A stretch of DNA of 64,000 bases from Flavobacteriales bacterium (GCA_020635495.1 JACJZQ010000004.1:62001-126000), one strand, 5' to 3'; shown: positions 36,492-45,324, counted from the stretch's first letter. Translations and numbers: made by a program. The notes: a model not told the origin generated them from the letters alone.

Positions 36492-37549
36492 TGGGAAAGA
36501 AGATACTTGTGATTGACGACAATCTGGAGATGCGCGAGAACATTGCCGAAATCCTTGAGCTTGCCAATTATCAGACAATTACTGCCGAAGACGGGAAGAA
36601 AGGTGTGGCAGCTGCTAAGGCTGAGAATCCAGATCTGATCATTTGCGATGTGATGATGCCTGAATTGGATGGCTATGGTGTGCTGCACATTCTGAGCAAA
36701 GACCCATCTACACTTGGTATTCCGTTCATCTTTCTTACCGCCAAATCGGAAGTGGTGGACATGCGCAAAGGAATGAGCCTTGGTGCAGACGACTACATAA
36801 CTAAGCCATTTGAAGAAACAGACCTGCTTGATGCCGTGGAAATGCGACTCAAGAAGAGTGAAGCCATGAAAGCCGGTGCAAGCCGCACCATTTCTGGGGT
36901 TCAGGGCTTCATGGCCAGTGCAACCGGAAAGGTGTTTGAACAAGTGACCAAGAATCATCGTACCAAACATTATTCACTCAAAGAACACATCTTCCGTGAA
37001 GGGGATTCTCCGATCTATCTGTATTTCCTGAGTAAGGGAAAGATCAAAACATTCAAAATGAATGAGGATGGAAAAGAGTACATCACAGGCCTTTTCAATG
37101 CCGGAGATTTCTTTGGATACACGGCACTTTTGGAGCACGCCAATTACACAGATTCTGCTCAGGTTATTGATGATGCCGAAGTGCTACTCATACCCAAAGA
37201 TGACTTTTACCACTTGATGGGTTCGAACACGGAGGTCATCAGCAGTTTCATCAAGTTGCTTGCAGATAATATCCACCAGAAGGAGGAACAGTTGATAGAG
37301 TTGGCGTACAGTTCTGTGCGTAAACGCGTGGCCAATGCGTTGGTGCAGGTGTATGAGAAGTACAATGCCGAGCATCGCGAAGACTTTACCATCAGTCTTG
37401 GCCGAGAGGATCTGGCCAGTATTGTAGGTACGGCAACTGAAACCGTTATCCGTGCTTTGTCTGAGTTCAAGGAAGACGGTTACATTGCGTCCAAAGGCCG
37501 AGACATCAAGGTTCTTGACATACAGGCGCTGAAGAACTATAGGTTCTAG
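36491..37549 (+). CDS. REC-CRP/FNR fusion transcription regulator
   Basis: A response-regulator receiver domain (residues 1-122, phospho-acceptor D53 in LIICDVMMPELDGYG, conserved K in YITKPF) is fused to a CRP/FNR cyclic-nucleotide-type domain (about 150-270) and a CRP winged helix-turn-helix with GREDLASIVGTATETVIRALSEFKEDGYI. The recognition helix keeps E and R of the E-T-x-x-R motif. The CRP part has no cysteines, so it cannot carry the FNR iron-sulfur cluster; the signal must come by phosphorylation or ligand. It precedes FNR-type boxes and the cco genes, its likely targets. Confidence 0.9.
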   Translation: MGKKILVIDDNLEMRENIAEILELANYQTITAEDGKKGVAAAKAENPDLIICDVMMPELDGYGVLHILSKDPSTLGIPFIFLTAKSEVVDMRKGMSLGADDYITKPFEETDLLDAVEMRLKKSEAMKAGASRTISGVQGFMASATGKVFEQVTKNHRTKHYSLKEHIFREGDSPIYLYFLSKGKIKTFKMNEDGKEYITGLFNAGDFFGYTALLEHANYTDSAQVIDDAEVLLIPKDDFYHLMGSNTEVISSFIKLLADNIHQKEEQLIELAYSSVRKRVANALVQVYEKYNAEHREDFTISLGREDLASIVGTATETVIRALSEFKEDGYIASKGRDIKVLDIQALKNYRF

Positions 37550-37555
37550 TCTCAG

Positions 37556-37668
37556 CTGACAAACCTCAGTTTTCCGTTTGATGGCCATCACGTAAGTGAG
37601 CGGAGTTGAAGACCGCCTTTGGCTTCGTAATTACCATCCATGTCTTCAATTAAGGAAACTGTTGCTTG
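37556..37668 (+). repeat. 113 bp direct repeat, copy A
   Basis: Matches 40291-40403 at 106 of 113 positions with no gap. It starts seven bases after the regulator stop, holds an FNR-type box and the first ten codons of the ccoI reading frame (ATG at 37640). The seven differences are three to five in the middle and two in the codons; both flanks of the box are identical. Confidence 0.92.
37578..37591 (+). promoter_or_regulatory. FNR/CRP-type palindrome in copy A
   Basis: TTGATGGCCATCAC matches the FNR consensus TTGATnnnnATCAA at nine of ten fixed positions. It lies 49 bases before the small ORF at 37640 and 171 bases before the large membrane-protein gene, which it could control. Confidence 0.55.
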
Positions 37669-37741
37669 TTCTATCGCTGGCGTAATTCTTTTGGCCGGTT
37701 TCCAATTTAGGCGGAGTTACAATGATTTTTTGCAGCTTTAA
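37640..37741 (+). pseudogene. 33-codon ORF beginning with duplicated ccoI start
   Basis: The first ten codons (MSSIKETVAC) copy the start of ccoI (MSSITETVTC), then the sequence diverges into a hydrophobic stretch SIAGVILLAGFQF and stops at TAA. I read it as a relic of the duplication, though a short translated membrane peptide is possible. Confidence 0.45.
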
Positions 37742-37762
37742 GAACCTTATTCAATCCAACCC

Positions 37763-39673
37763 ATGTCTTCAGATTCCCAGAAATCCAATTCAGCACTGGA
37801 TACCGACTACGATAATGACTCGTGGTTGGGAGAGAAGGAAAAGACATTTTCTACCAAGCTTATTGTGGCCCTTGGCGGAATATCCTCGTTGGGCGGGGTT
37901 TTCCCATTGTTTCTGGATAAGGCTCAATTTCTCATACCAAGCTTCTTAGACAGTTCGGTTTGGCTGTTCATTTTTTTCTCTTTCGGATATTTTGCCCTTC
38001 CGCTAGCGATACTCGGTTTTTGGGTTTGGTTCACCGATAGGATTGCCTACCCGAATAATTGGTCGCCCCTCAAAGGTTTCCGTATTGCTGATTGGAAGAA
38101 CAGCCCCATAACCTACAGGTATCAGTGGCTTATCATTCTTCAGTTTCTTCTGGTTTCGCTATATCTGGTCGTATCCATCAAGTATCAGTTTCAGTACCGC
38201 ACGTTGTTCGGTTTTGGTTTCAGTCTCATATTGTTTGTGGCCCCTGTCATTGGGTTTCTTTCTATGACCAAGAGAAGTTATCCAAGAAGGAAATCGCCAG
38301 TTAAGATGGGTGCAACCATGCTACTTGTTGTTCTTTTAGTATCCATATACCTCGGTTTCAAGTGGAGGAACAGCGCTGGACACGATGCGTCTGATGGCGA
38401 TTACCGCAAACTTGTTCAGGTCGATCTTATCAACAGAGAGCTTCAACGCCTCGAAAAGGAAATTCTGAATATGGTCGATCGCTTTTACATTAAAAGTTCG
38501 GTTCAGGCCAAAGTAACCTTGGATACTATTCAAGGTGTTGACGTGCCAACAGGTTTTAACGCCAACAAGTATAGAATTGATGCCTCGCTGAGGATCTTGG
38601 GCCGAATTCTGTTGGAAGATGAAAGCTGCTGCAAAACCTCGCTGAACAAACATGCTCATGCTTCGGAGAATGATTCGGATGTAATACCGCACAGGGATCT
38701 TTTTCTGGGAGAGGAATTTACCTACCAAGCGGGAGGAAATAGGAGATTGGACGTTCTGATGTCCGGTATCGATTCATTGTTGATCTCCATGGAGCAAGAG
38801 AACCGACATCGGGTATTTCCCAGTTGTTTTGATGCCGATCCTTTTGTAAGCGATACAACGGGGCGGTTGGCAGAACAACTGGCAGCCAAATTCAATTTCG
38901 ATAACAGTAAGCGACTGAAAAGCTGGGTAGAAGACTTTTACCTGCCTTATTGCCAGCGAAAGGCCAAGGCAGATGTGGAGGAAATTGCTCAGGAAACAGC
39001 TTGGATATGGAAAGATATGCAGCTACGCGGAGTAGCAATTTCTGTGGCCAATCTCATACTGCTGTTTCTGTTCTTCATTGAAATGAACGACCTCAAATTA
39101 TTTAAGATCGCTGGTTTCCGGGCCGATGGCAATGGAGACGAATCGGAAGAGGAAAAGGAAATTAGATCGAAGAAAATTGCTGAGTTGAACCACAAGGCCA
39201 ATTACCTGCTCTTCCCTTTAACCATGGCAATGACGGTTATTGGTCTGTTACTGATTCCGGTTACAGCTCAGATGGAAATAGCCAGTTTCACTCCGTCAAG
39301 GTCCTTCTGGCTCATGAATGTTCCGAGTTTGCATCTTCCAGAGGTTACGGATCAAGTGGTTTCCAACAGCAAGGAGGAAACCCAGATCACAGAGATGGAC
39401 ACGATCACTTCCAACATTTCCACAACCGTGGACCGATCCGATTCCATACCAACAACACCTACCACTTCCAATGGCATAAAAGAAGAGATCAAGATCTTGA
39501 ACAGCAGGCTCAATGCGCTTACAAAGGCGTTGGAGAACAGAAAGAACATCGAAAAGGAACTTGAAGGAATATCCAGTTCGTTGAAGAAGGTTCAGAAAAA
39601 GGTGGATGACCTGCCGAATATTGTTTCAGATGGATGGGGAGCAACCACCATTGATACCACCAAAGCCAATTAA
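37763..39673 (+). CDS. Unknown multi-pass membrane protein with C-terminal coiled coil
   Basis: I recognise no family in this 636-residue protein. Predicted membrane segments are near residues 32-51, 65-92, 120-138, 146-166, 182-199, then after a 220-residue soluble region with several cysteines (CC at 288-289, FPSCFD near 354), 423-440 and 480-501. A serine/threonine-rich linker and a heptad-like coiled coil (about 570-615) end it. It is directly followed by an exported partner gene and, with it, forms the cassette between the 113 bp repeats. It starts ATGTCTTCA, the same bases as the repeat's start codon region. Confidence 0.8.
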   Translation: MSSDSQKSNSALDTDYDNDSWLGEKEKTFSTKLIVALGGISSLGGVFPLFLDKAQFLIPSFLDSSVWLFIFFSFGYFALPLAILGFWVWFTDRIAYPNNWSPLKGFRIADWKNSPITYRYQWLIILQFLLVSLYLVVSIKYQFQYRTLFGFGFSLILFVAPVIGFLSMTKRSYPRRKSPVKMGATMLLVVLLVSIYLGFKWRNSAGHDASDGDYRKLVQVDLINRELQRLEKEILNMVDRFYIKSSVQAKVTLDTIQGVDVPTGFNANKYRIDASLRILGRILLEDESCCKTSLNKHAHASENDSDVIPHRDLFLGEEFTYQAGGNRRLDVLMSGIDSLLISMEQENRHRVFPSCFDADPFVSDTTGRLAEQLAAKFNFDNSKRLKSWVEDFYLPYCQRKAKADVEEIAQETAWIWKDMQLRGVAISVANLILLFLFFIEMNDLKLFKIAGFRADGNGDESEEEKEIRSKKIAELNHKANYLLFPLTMAMTVIGLLLIPVTAQMEIASFTPSRSFWLMNVPSLHLPEVTDQVVSNSKEETQITEMDTITSNISTTVDRSDSIPTTPTTSNGIKEEIKILNSRLNALTKALENRKNIEKELEGISSSLKKVQKKVDDLPNIVSDGWGATTIDTTKAN

Positions 39674-40240
39674 ATGATGAGCAACTTCAAGATCCATAAG
39701 ATTTCGGCTTGGTTGCTTAGCGTATGTCTGCTGGTTTCCATTCAGGCACAGGGTCAGGCTGGTGTAAGCGGTCTTTGCAAAGTGGTTGAACAGTTAGAAG
39801 GGTTCAATCAACGGTATGAGGCTTTTTTGGTAGCTCCGAACGATTCCTTGTTCGACACGCAGACTCAAGCGGAGTTTAAAGATCAGATGGACCAGATACT
39901 TCAGCAAGCAGAAGCACTCAGTTTCAACCCTACGTTCAGACCAAAGTATTTCCATACCGTACTCAGGTCTTTGCCAGTATTGGTTGCATTCAGAGACGAG
40001 GTGGCGCTGTTCAGCTGGAGTGTTTTCAGGAAAATGGAGACTCAACTCATATTCGGAGAAGGCGAGGAAAAACTCAAGGCCATCGATAACCTGAATCGCA
40101 AAACCGTGTTGGTTTGGTTAGAAGGCAACGACCTGATCAGACTGAAGTCCAAGTTTAAAGCCATACAACAGGTAGAACATCAACTAAGGAATATACTTCC
40201 TCTCAAGTGGCGGCAGAACAACTGCTGCAACTGCCCATAG
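39674..40240 (+). CDS. Unknown exported protein, partner of the membrane protein
   Basis: ATG follows the stop of the previous gene without a gap, so the two are one unit. The 188-residue product has a signal peptide (about residues 1-28, ending QAQGQA) and a helical, charged mature part with no known motif; cysteines occur only at C35 and in the NNCCNCP end. It would act in the periplasm or outside. An open +frame running past the stop to 40344 (reading AEQLLQLPIVSTRG) hints that the original C-terminus may have been longer. Confidence 0.72.
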   Translation: MMSNFKIHKISAWLLSVCLLVSIQAQGQAGVSGLCKVVEQLEGFNQRYEAFLVAPNDSLFDTQTQAEFKDQMDQILQQAEALSFNPTFRPKYFHTVLRSLPVLVAFRDEVALFSWSVFRKMETQLIFGEGEEKLKAIDNLNRKTVLVWLEGNDLIRLKSKFKAIQQVEHQLRNILPLKWRQNNCCNCP

Positions 40241-40290
40241 TTTCTACACGCGGTTCGTATGTGTGGCTGCCCACGGCCAAAGGGGTAATT

Positions 40291-40403
40291 CTGACAAACC
40301 TCAGTTTTCCGTTTGATGGCCATCACGAAAGCGAGCGAAGTTGAAGGCCACCTTTGGCTTCGTAATTACCATCCATGTCTTCAATTACGGAAACTGTTAC
40401 TTG
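40291..40403 (+). repeat. 113 bp direct repeat, copy B
   Basis: This is the native-looking copy: it forms the promoter and first ten codons of ccoI. It carries GAGCGAAGTTGAAGG (40333-40347), one base away from the reverse complement of the REP-like element at 1619-1638. Confidence 0.92.
40313..40326 (+). promoter_or_regulatory. FNR/CRP-type palindrome before ccoI
   Basis: TTGATGGCCATCAC is centred about 55 bases before the ccoI start. FNR-family boxes before cbb3 maturation genes are common; the fusion regulator encoded upstream is the obvious candidate to bind it. Confidence 0.6.
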
Positions 40404-42810
40404 CTACCACTGTAGTGAGCCATGCGCTGACGAGATCATCCAGCATGATGGTCACGAATTCTGCTGTAATGGCTGTAGTACGGTCTATCAACTTTTACAG
40501 GATGTAGGGCTTGATGAGGCTTACGCCAATGGGCCGTTGGGTATTCGTCCCGATGCGGTGAAAGGGCAGGAGTTGGCCTATTTGGATAACGAGGAAGTGC
40601 AGGAAAGCCTGCTCGATTTCTCGGATGGGAACATGGCGCGCATAACATTTGAGTTGCCCGCCATTCATTGCAGCGCGTGCGTGTATCTGTTGGAAAGGTT
40701 AGAGAAGTTGAATTCGGGCGTGAAGAACTGTGAGGTCAACTTTCCGAAGAAGCGGGCCAACATCTTGTTTGATAAAACGGAGATCTCGCTCCGCGAATTG
40801 GTGCAACTGCTGCATTCTATTGGGTATGCGCCCAATCTCAATTTGCAGAAGTCAACAGAGAAGGACGATAAACCGACTACAGACAAGGCGTTGCTTTATC
40901 GCATTGGCGTAGCGGGTTTCTGCTTCGGAAACATCATGCTTCTGAGTTTCCCAGAATACCTTTTGGGCGGGAAACAGCTGGAAGAGCATTGGTCGCAGCT
41001 GTTCAATTATTTGAATCTGGTGCTCGCTTTACCGTTGGTTCTTTTTGCGGGGCGCGATTATCTGCTTTCGGCCTACAAAGGTTTGCGGGTTGGGCACGTG
41101 AATATGGATGTGCCCGTATCCATAGGAATTCTGGCCATTTTCTTCCGTAGTTCCTATGATATTGTGATGGGTCTCGGCCCTGGGTTCTTTGATTCGTTGG
41201 CCGGGTTCATCTTCTTCCTTTTGGTAGGAAAATGGTATCAGGCCAAAACCTATTCGGGGCTTTCGTTTGAGCGCGATTATCGTTCGTTTTTCCCTATTGC
41301 GGTGAACCGAATTGGAGAAGACGGCAGCGTTGACGCCATTATGATCAAGCATCTGCTAAAAGGCGATGAGATTCAGATACATAATGATGAGTTGATTCCG
41401 TGCGATTGCGAGTTGCTGTCGGACAAAGCCTCCATTGATTACAGTTTTGTAACTGGAGAGGCCGCACCATCATCAAAAGCGTTGGGAAATCGCATTTATG
41501 CAGGAGGCAAGAACCGTGGTTCGGTCATTCGTCTACGGGTGTTGAAACCTGTTTCGAGCAGTTATCTCACCTCACTCTGGAATAGTTCAGAAACAACCAA
41601 CAAGGAAGACGTTTCGCCATTGATCCGCTTTTCGGATAAAGTGGCTAGCTACTTCAGCGCAGCCGTACTTGCCATTGCTGCCATTACGGCCATCTATTGG
41701 TGGATGGTTGATCCATCGAACTGGTTGAATACGACAACGGCCGTTCTGATTGTGGCCTGTCCGTGTGCGTTGGCGTTGAGCATTCCGTTCACATATGGAA
41801 GCATGATGCGCCACTTCGGTAGAAACGGATTTTTCGTTCGGTCTGTGGAAGCCATCGCGAAGCTTGGCGAGATAACGCATGTGGTTTTCGATAAGACAGG
41901 AACCATCACCATCCGCCAAAAAGGAAGCGTGAATTTCAGTGGTAATGATCTGAGCGAAGACCAACTGAATGCGCTGGTGAACATCGCACGGCAATCGTTG
42001 CACCCGCTGAGCAAGACGTTTGCAGCAGCATTTCCAAAAGCGCCACAACAACAGGTTGTTGGGTTCACGGAGAACGCAGGTGTTGGTGTTTACGGCATGG
42101 TAGATGGGATTCTGGTTGAACTGAAAAACCCGAATCGGTTGGAAGAAGTGCAAAGAGAGTTGTTCGATTCTTGGAAGACCGAACATCACGGAATGGGACA
42201 AACAGCCGTGCTCATTGATGGAAAAGTTTGGGCACGTGTTGATTTTACCACCAGCTACCGACCTGGATTGAAGGATACAGTGCAATCGATACGTGAAGAA
42301 CACGGCATTTCGTTGCTATCGGGTGATAATGACTCTGAGGCGGCTGCTTTGAGCAATGCAGTTATTGCTGGGATTGACCGAACCCACATGCGTTTTGAAA
42401 TGGACCCGCACCAGAAGCGCGAATGGGTTGAAGCGAAACAATCTGAAGGCCATGAAAAAGTGTTGATGATAGGTGATGGACTGAATGATGCAGGTGCGTT
42501 GCGCGAAGCGCATTTCGGTATTTCCATTGCTGAGGACAATAGCCAGTTCACACCTGCATCGGATGGGATATTGACCGCTGAGTCATTCAAGAAACTGCCT
42601 GCGCTGATCCAACTTGCGAAGCAATCGAGGAATGTGGTGCTTGGGGCTTTTGCCCTGTCTCTGCTCTACAACATCTTTGGCCTGGCGGTGGCCGTACAAG
42701 GTCTTCTTTCTCCTGTCATTGCGGCTATTCTGATGCCGCTGAGCTCTGTTTCAATTGTACTGTTTACCACTATCACTACAGCCGTGATGGCGAGGAGGAA
42801 GTTGAAATAA
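40375..42810 (+). CDS. ccoI: Copper-translocating P-type ATPase CcoI/FixI
   Basis: The 811-residue pump supplies copper for cbb3 oxidase assembly. It has an N-terminal cysteine-rich metal-binding section (CYHCSEPC at 10-17 and FCCNGC near 33-38), an HMA-type domain with C99xxC102, the CPC motif C462-P-C464 in membrane helix 6, and D506KTGT for phosphorylation. The N-terminal DUF-like cysteine domain is typical of the cbb3-linked group. It starts in repeat copy B and heads the cco gene run. Confidence 0.93.
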   Translation: MSSITETVTCYHCSEPCADEIIQHDGHEFCCNGCSTVYQLLQDVGLDEAYANGPLGIRPDAVKGQELAYLDNEEVQESLLDFSDGNMARITFELPAIHCSACVYLLERLEKLNSGVKNCEVNFPKKRANILFDKTEISLRELVQLLHSIGYAPNLNLQKSTEKDDKPTTDKALLYRIGVAGFCFGNIMLLSFPEYLLGGKQLEEHWSQLFNYLNLVLALPLVLFAGRDYLLSAYKGLRVGHVNMDVPVSIGILAIFFRSSYDIVMGLGPGFFDSLAGFIFFLLVGKWYQAKTYSGLSFERDYRSFFPIAVNRIGEDGSVDAIMIKHLLKGDEIQIHNDELIPCDCELLSDKASIDYSFVTGEAAPSSKALGNRIYAGGKNRGSVIRLRVLKPVSSSYLTSLWNSSETTNKEDVSPLIRFSDKVASYFSAAVLAIAAITAIYWWMVDPSNWLNTTTAVLIVACPCALALSIPFTYGSMMRHFGRNGFFVRSVEAIAKLGEITHVVFDKTGTITIRQKGSVNFSGNDLSEDQLNALVNIARQSLHPLSKTFAAAFPKAPQQQVVGFTENAGVGVYGMVDGILVELKNPNRLEEVQRELFDSWKTEHHGMGQTAVLIDGKVWARVDFTTSYRPGLKDTVQSIREEHGISLLSGDNDSEAAALSNAVIAGIDRTHMRFEMDPHQKREWVEAKQSEGHEKVLMIGDGLNDAGALREAHFGISIAEDNSQFTPASDGILTAESFKKLPALIQLAKQSRNVVLGAFALSLLYNIFGLAVAVQGLLSPVIAAILMPLSSVSIVLFTTITTAVMARRKLK

Positions 42811-42867
42811 TTACGCCTTTTAGCTTTTTTTCTTCTTGGCCTTTGACAAAGCTAATCATCGAACTGA

Positions 42868-42930
42868 GTTCAAGGTTCAAAGTTCAGCGTTCGGGTTTCG
42901 CAGACTGACCTTGAACCTTAAACGTTGAAC
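42868..42930. repeat. TTGAACCTT-type inverted repeat between ccoI and ccoS
   Basis: GTTCAAGGTTCAAAGTTCA on the left pairs with TGACCTTGAACCTTAAACG on the right around a 15-base loop. It shares CCTTGAACCTTAAAC with the repeat inside leuS. It looks like a dispersed hairpin element. Confidence 0.7.
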
Positions 42931-42944
42931 GAGGAACCACCTTT

Positions 42945-42958
42945 CTGACATCGATCAG
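42945..42958 (+). promoter_or_regulatory. Possible FNR/CRP-type box before ccoS
   Basis: CTGACATCGATCAG keeps the TGA...TCA half-sites at FNR spacing but not the outer bases. It lies 60 bases before the ccoS ATG. Confidence 0.35.
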
Positions 42959-43018
42959 TTTCATCTGTGACTGCACTCAGCAGGTGCCTAATGGACCTTG
43001 GGCACTTTTGCCACTGCG

Positions 43019-43183
43019 ATGAGTGTGATCTATCTACTGATAGCAGTGAGTATTGTAGCCGCGGCTGGCTTCCTAGGGGCATTCCTTTGGGCGGTTCGCA
43101 ACGGGCAGTACGATGACGATCAGACACCGGCCATGCGCATCCTGTTTGACGACAAAAAAACTTCAGAAACCAATAATCAATAA
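43019..43183 (+). CDS. ccoS: cbb3 oxidase maturation protein CcoS
   Basis: CcoS is a tiny single-span protein needed to insert haem and copper into cbb3 oxidase. The sequence MSVIYLLIAVSIVAAAGFLGAFLWAVRNGQYDDDQTPAMRILFDD is almost the family consensus. ATG 43019 is chosen because it starts the conserved MSVIY; the frame is open from a TTG at 42998. It is two bases from ccoNO. Confidence 0.93.
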   Translation: MSVIYLLIAVSIVAAAGFLGAFLWAVRNGQYDDDQTPAMRILFDDKKTSETNNQ

Positions 43184-43185
43184 GA

Positions 43186-45324
43186 ATGGAAAAGGAAACC
43201 TTCCGTTATGACAACCGCATTGTCCGCAAGTTTGCCTATGCCACGATGGCATTCGGTATCATCGGCATGCTCGTGGGGCTCACCGCTGCCTTGCAGATGG
43301 TGGATCCCATGTTCAACTTTTTGACACCGTTCCTCACTTTCGGCAGGATTCGACCGCTTCATACGAACGCGGTGATCTTTGCTTTTGTCGGGAACGGAAT
43401 CTTCATGGGGGTCTACTACTCGTTGCAGCGTTTGCTGAAAACGAGGATGTGGAGCGATGCGCTGAGCAACATCAACTTTTGGGGTTGGCAGCTGATCATT
43501 CTCTCGGCCGTGGCCACGCTTCCTTTCGGTATCACCACTGGTAAGGAATATGCAGAATTGGAGTGGTGGATCGATATTGCCATCGCCCTGATCTGGGTGG
43601 TGTTCGGTCTGAACATGTTCATGACCATCCTTAAAAGAAGGGAGCGTCACCTGTACGTGGCCATCTGGTTCTACATCGCAACGTTCGTGACCGTTGCGAT
43701 GTTGCACATCGTCAACAGCTTTGAGCTTCCTGTTTCATTCCTGAAAAGCTATAGCTGGTATGCAGGTGTTCAGGATGCACTGGTGCAATGGTGGTATGGC
43801 CACAATGCAGTGGCATTCTTCCTCACCACGCCTTACCTCGGGCTGATGTACTACTTCATTCCGAAGGCATCGAATCGTCCTGTTTACTCTTACCGACTTT
43901 CTATCGTTCACTTCTGGGCGTTGATCTTCATCTACATCTGGGCTGGTCCACACCACTTGCTTTACACCGCGCTGCCTGACTGGGCGCAGAGCTTGGGAGT
44001 TGTGTTCTCGTTCATGTTGATCGCTCCGAGTTGGGGTGGTATGCTCAACGGTCTGCTCACCCTGCGTGGTGCTTGGGACCGCGTTCGAGAAAGTGCCGTA
44101 TTGAAGTTCATGGTTGTGGCCGTTACCGCATACGGTATGAGCACGTTTGAAGGCCCAATGCTTTCGTTGAAGAACGTGAACGCCATCAGCCACTTTACAG
44201 ACTGGACCATTGCTCACGTTCACATCGGTGGATTGGGTTGGAACGGATTCCTAACGTTCGGTATCCTTTACTTCCTAGTTCCAAAACTGTGGAATACCAA
44301 ACTTTACTCTGACAAGCTTGCCAACTTCCACTTCTGGATCGGCACATTGGGAATCCTGTTCTACGCGCTTCCTATGTACTGGGCTGGTTTCACCCAGAGT
44401 TTGATGTGGAAACAGTTCACCGCAGAAGGCTTCCTTCAGTATCCGAACTTCTTGGAAACCGTGACACAGATCAAACCGATGTATGCTGCAAGAGCGTTCG
44501 GTGGAGCCATTTACATCGTAGGTGTGATCGCCATGCTTTACAACCTGATTGCCACCATGCGTCAGGGAAGTTTCCAACCAGAGGAAGAGGCATCTGCCGC
44601 TCCATTGGCCAAGACTTATACTTCTCACAAAGGGGAAGGCTGGCACCGGGCCATTGAGCGCAGACCAGTTCAGATGCTGGTGTTCAGTTTGGTGGCCGTT
44701 GCAATCGGTGGCATCATTGAGATTGTGCCGACCATGCTGGTTGAAAGCAACGTTCCAACCATTGCAAGCGTGAAACCTTACACGCCACTTGAACTGGAAG
44801 GCCGAGACATCTACATCCGCGAGGGTTGCTACAACTGCCACTCACAGATGGTGCGTCCGTTCCGAAGCGAGACCGAGCGTTATGGCGAATACTCCAAAGC
44901 TGGTGAGTTCGTCTATGACCACCCATTCCAGTGGGGCTCCAAGAGAACTGGGCCAGACCTTCACCGCGTTGGTGGCAAGTATGGCGACAGCTGGCACTAC
45001 AACCACATGTGGGATCCATCTTCCATGTCGCCTGGAACCATCATGCCATCTTACCCATGGTTGTTCGAGAACGAGTTGAGCACAGACCTGACTCCGAACA
45101 AGATCAGAGCGATGCAGACGTTGGGCGTTCCTTATGCTGAAGGATATGACCAGATCGCCATCGATGACCTGAATGCTCAGGCACAACAGATCGCTGATAA
45201 CCTGAAGAAGGACGGCATTGAAGTGTTGCCACAGACAGAGATCATCGCATTGATCGCCTATCTGCAACGTCTGGGAACAGACATCAAAGTGAAGGACACA
45301 CAAGCGGCCATGCTAACCAAATAA
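43186..45324 (+). CDS. ccoN: cbb3 cytochrome c oxidase, fused subunits I and II (CcoNO)
   Basis: This is a natural fusion: residues 1 to about 470 are CcoN (twelve-helix haem-copper subunit, with GHNAVAFFLTTPYLG and the metal histidines in AGPHHLLY and WTIAHVHIGGLGWN) and about 500-712 are CcoO, a membrane-anchored cytochrome c with CYNCHSQMVRPF (C548, C551, H552 approximately). The complex reduces oxygen at low concentration and pumps protons. Fusion of ccoN and ccoO is usual in Bacteroidota. Confidence 0.96.
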   Translation: MEKETFRYDNRIVRKFAYATMAFGIIGMLVGLTAALQMVDPMFNFLTPFLTFGRIRPLHTNAVIFAFVGNGIFMGVYYSLQRLLKTRMWSDALSNINFWGWQLIILSAVATLPFGITTGKEYAELEWWIDIAIALIWVVFGLNMFMTILKRRERHLYVAIWFYIATFVTVAMLHIVNSFELPVSFLKSYSWYAGVQDALVQWWYGHNAVAFFLTTPYLGLMYYFIPKASNRPVYSYRLSIVHFWALIFIYIWAGPHHLLYTALPDWAQSLGVVFSFMLIAPSWGGMLNGLLTLRGAWDRVRESAVLKFMVVAVTAYGMSTFEGPMLSLKNVNAISHFTDWTIAHVHIGGLGWNGFLTFGILYFLVPKLWNTKLYSDKLANFHFWIGTLGILFYALPMYWAGFTQSLMWKQFTAEGFLQYPNFLETVTQIKPMYAARAFGGAIYIVGVIAMLYNLIATMRQGSFQPEEEASAAPLAKTYTSHKGEGWHRAIERRPVQMLVFSLVAVAIGGIIEIVPTMLVESNVPTIASVKPYTPLELEGRDIYIREGCYNCHSQMVRPFRSETERYGEYSKAGEFVYDHPFQWGSKRTGPDLHRVGGKYGDSWHYNHMWDPSSMSPGTIMPSYPWLFENELSTDLTPNKIRAMQTLGVPYAEGYDQIAIDDLNAQAQQIADNLKKDGIEVLPQTEIIALIAYLQRLGTDIKVKDTQAAMLTK

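Noticed and set aside
37556..40403. Insertion sequence or composite transposon explanation for the cassette
   Set aside because: No transposase, integrase or terminal inverted repeats are seen, and the flanking repeat is a gene's promoter and start rather than an IS.
41587..42303. Minus-strand open frame of 238 codons
   Set aside because: Antisense to the ccoI catalytic core (CPC and DKTGT region).
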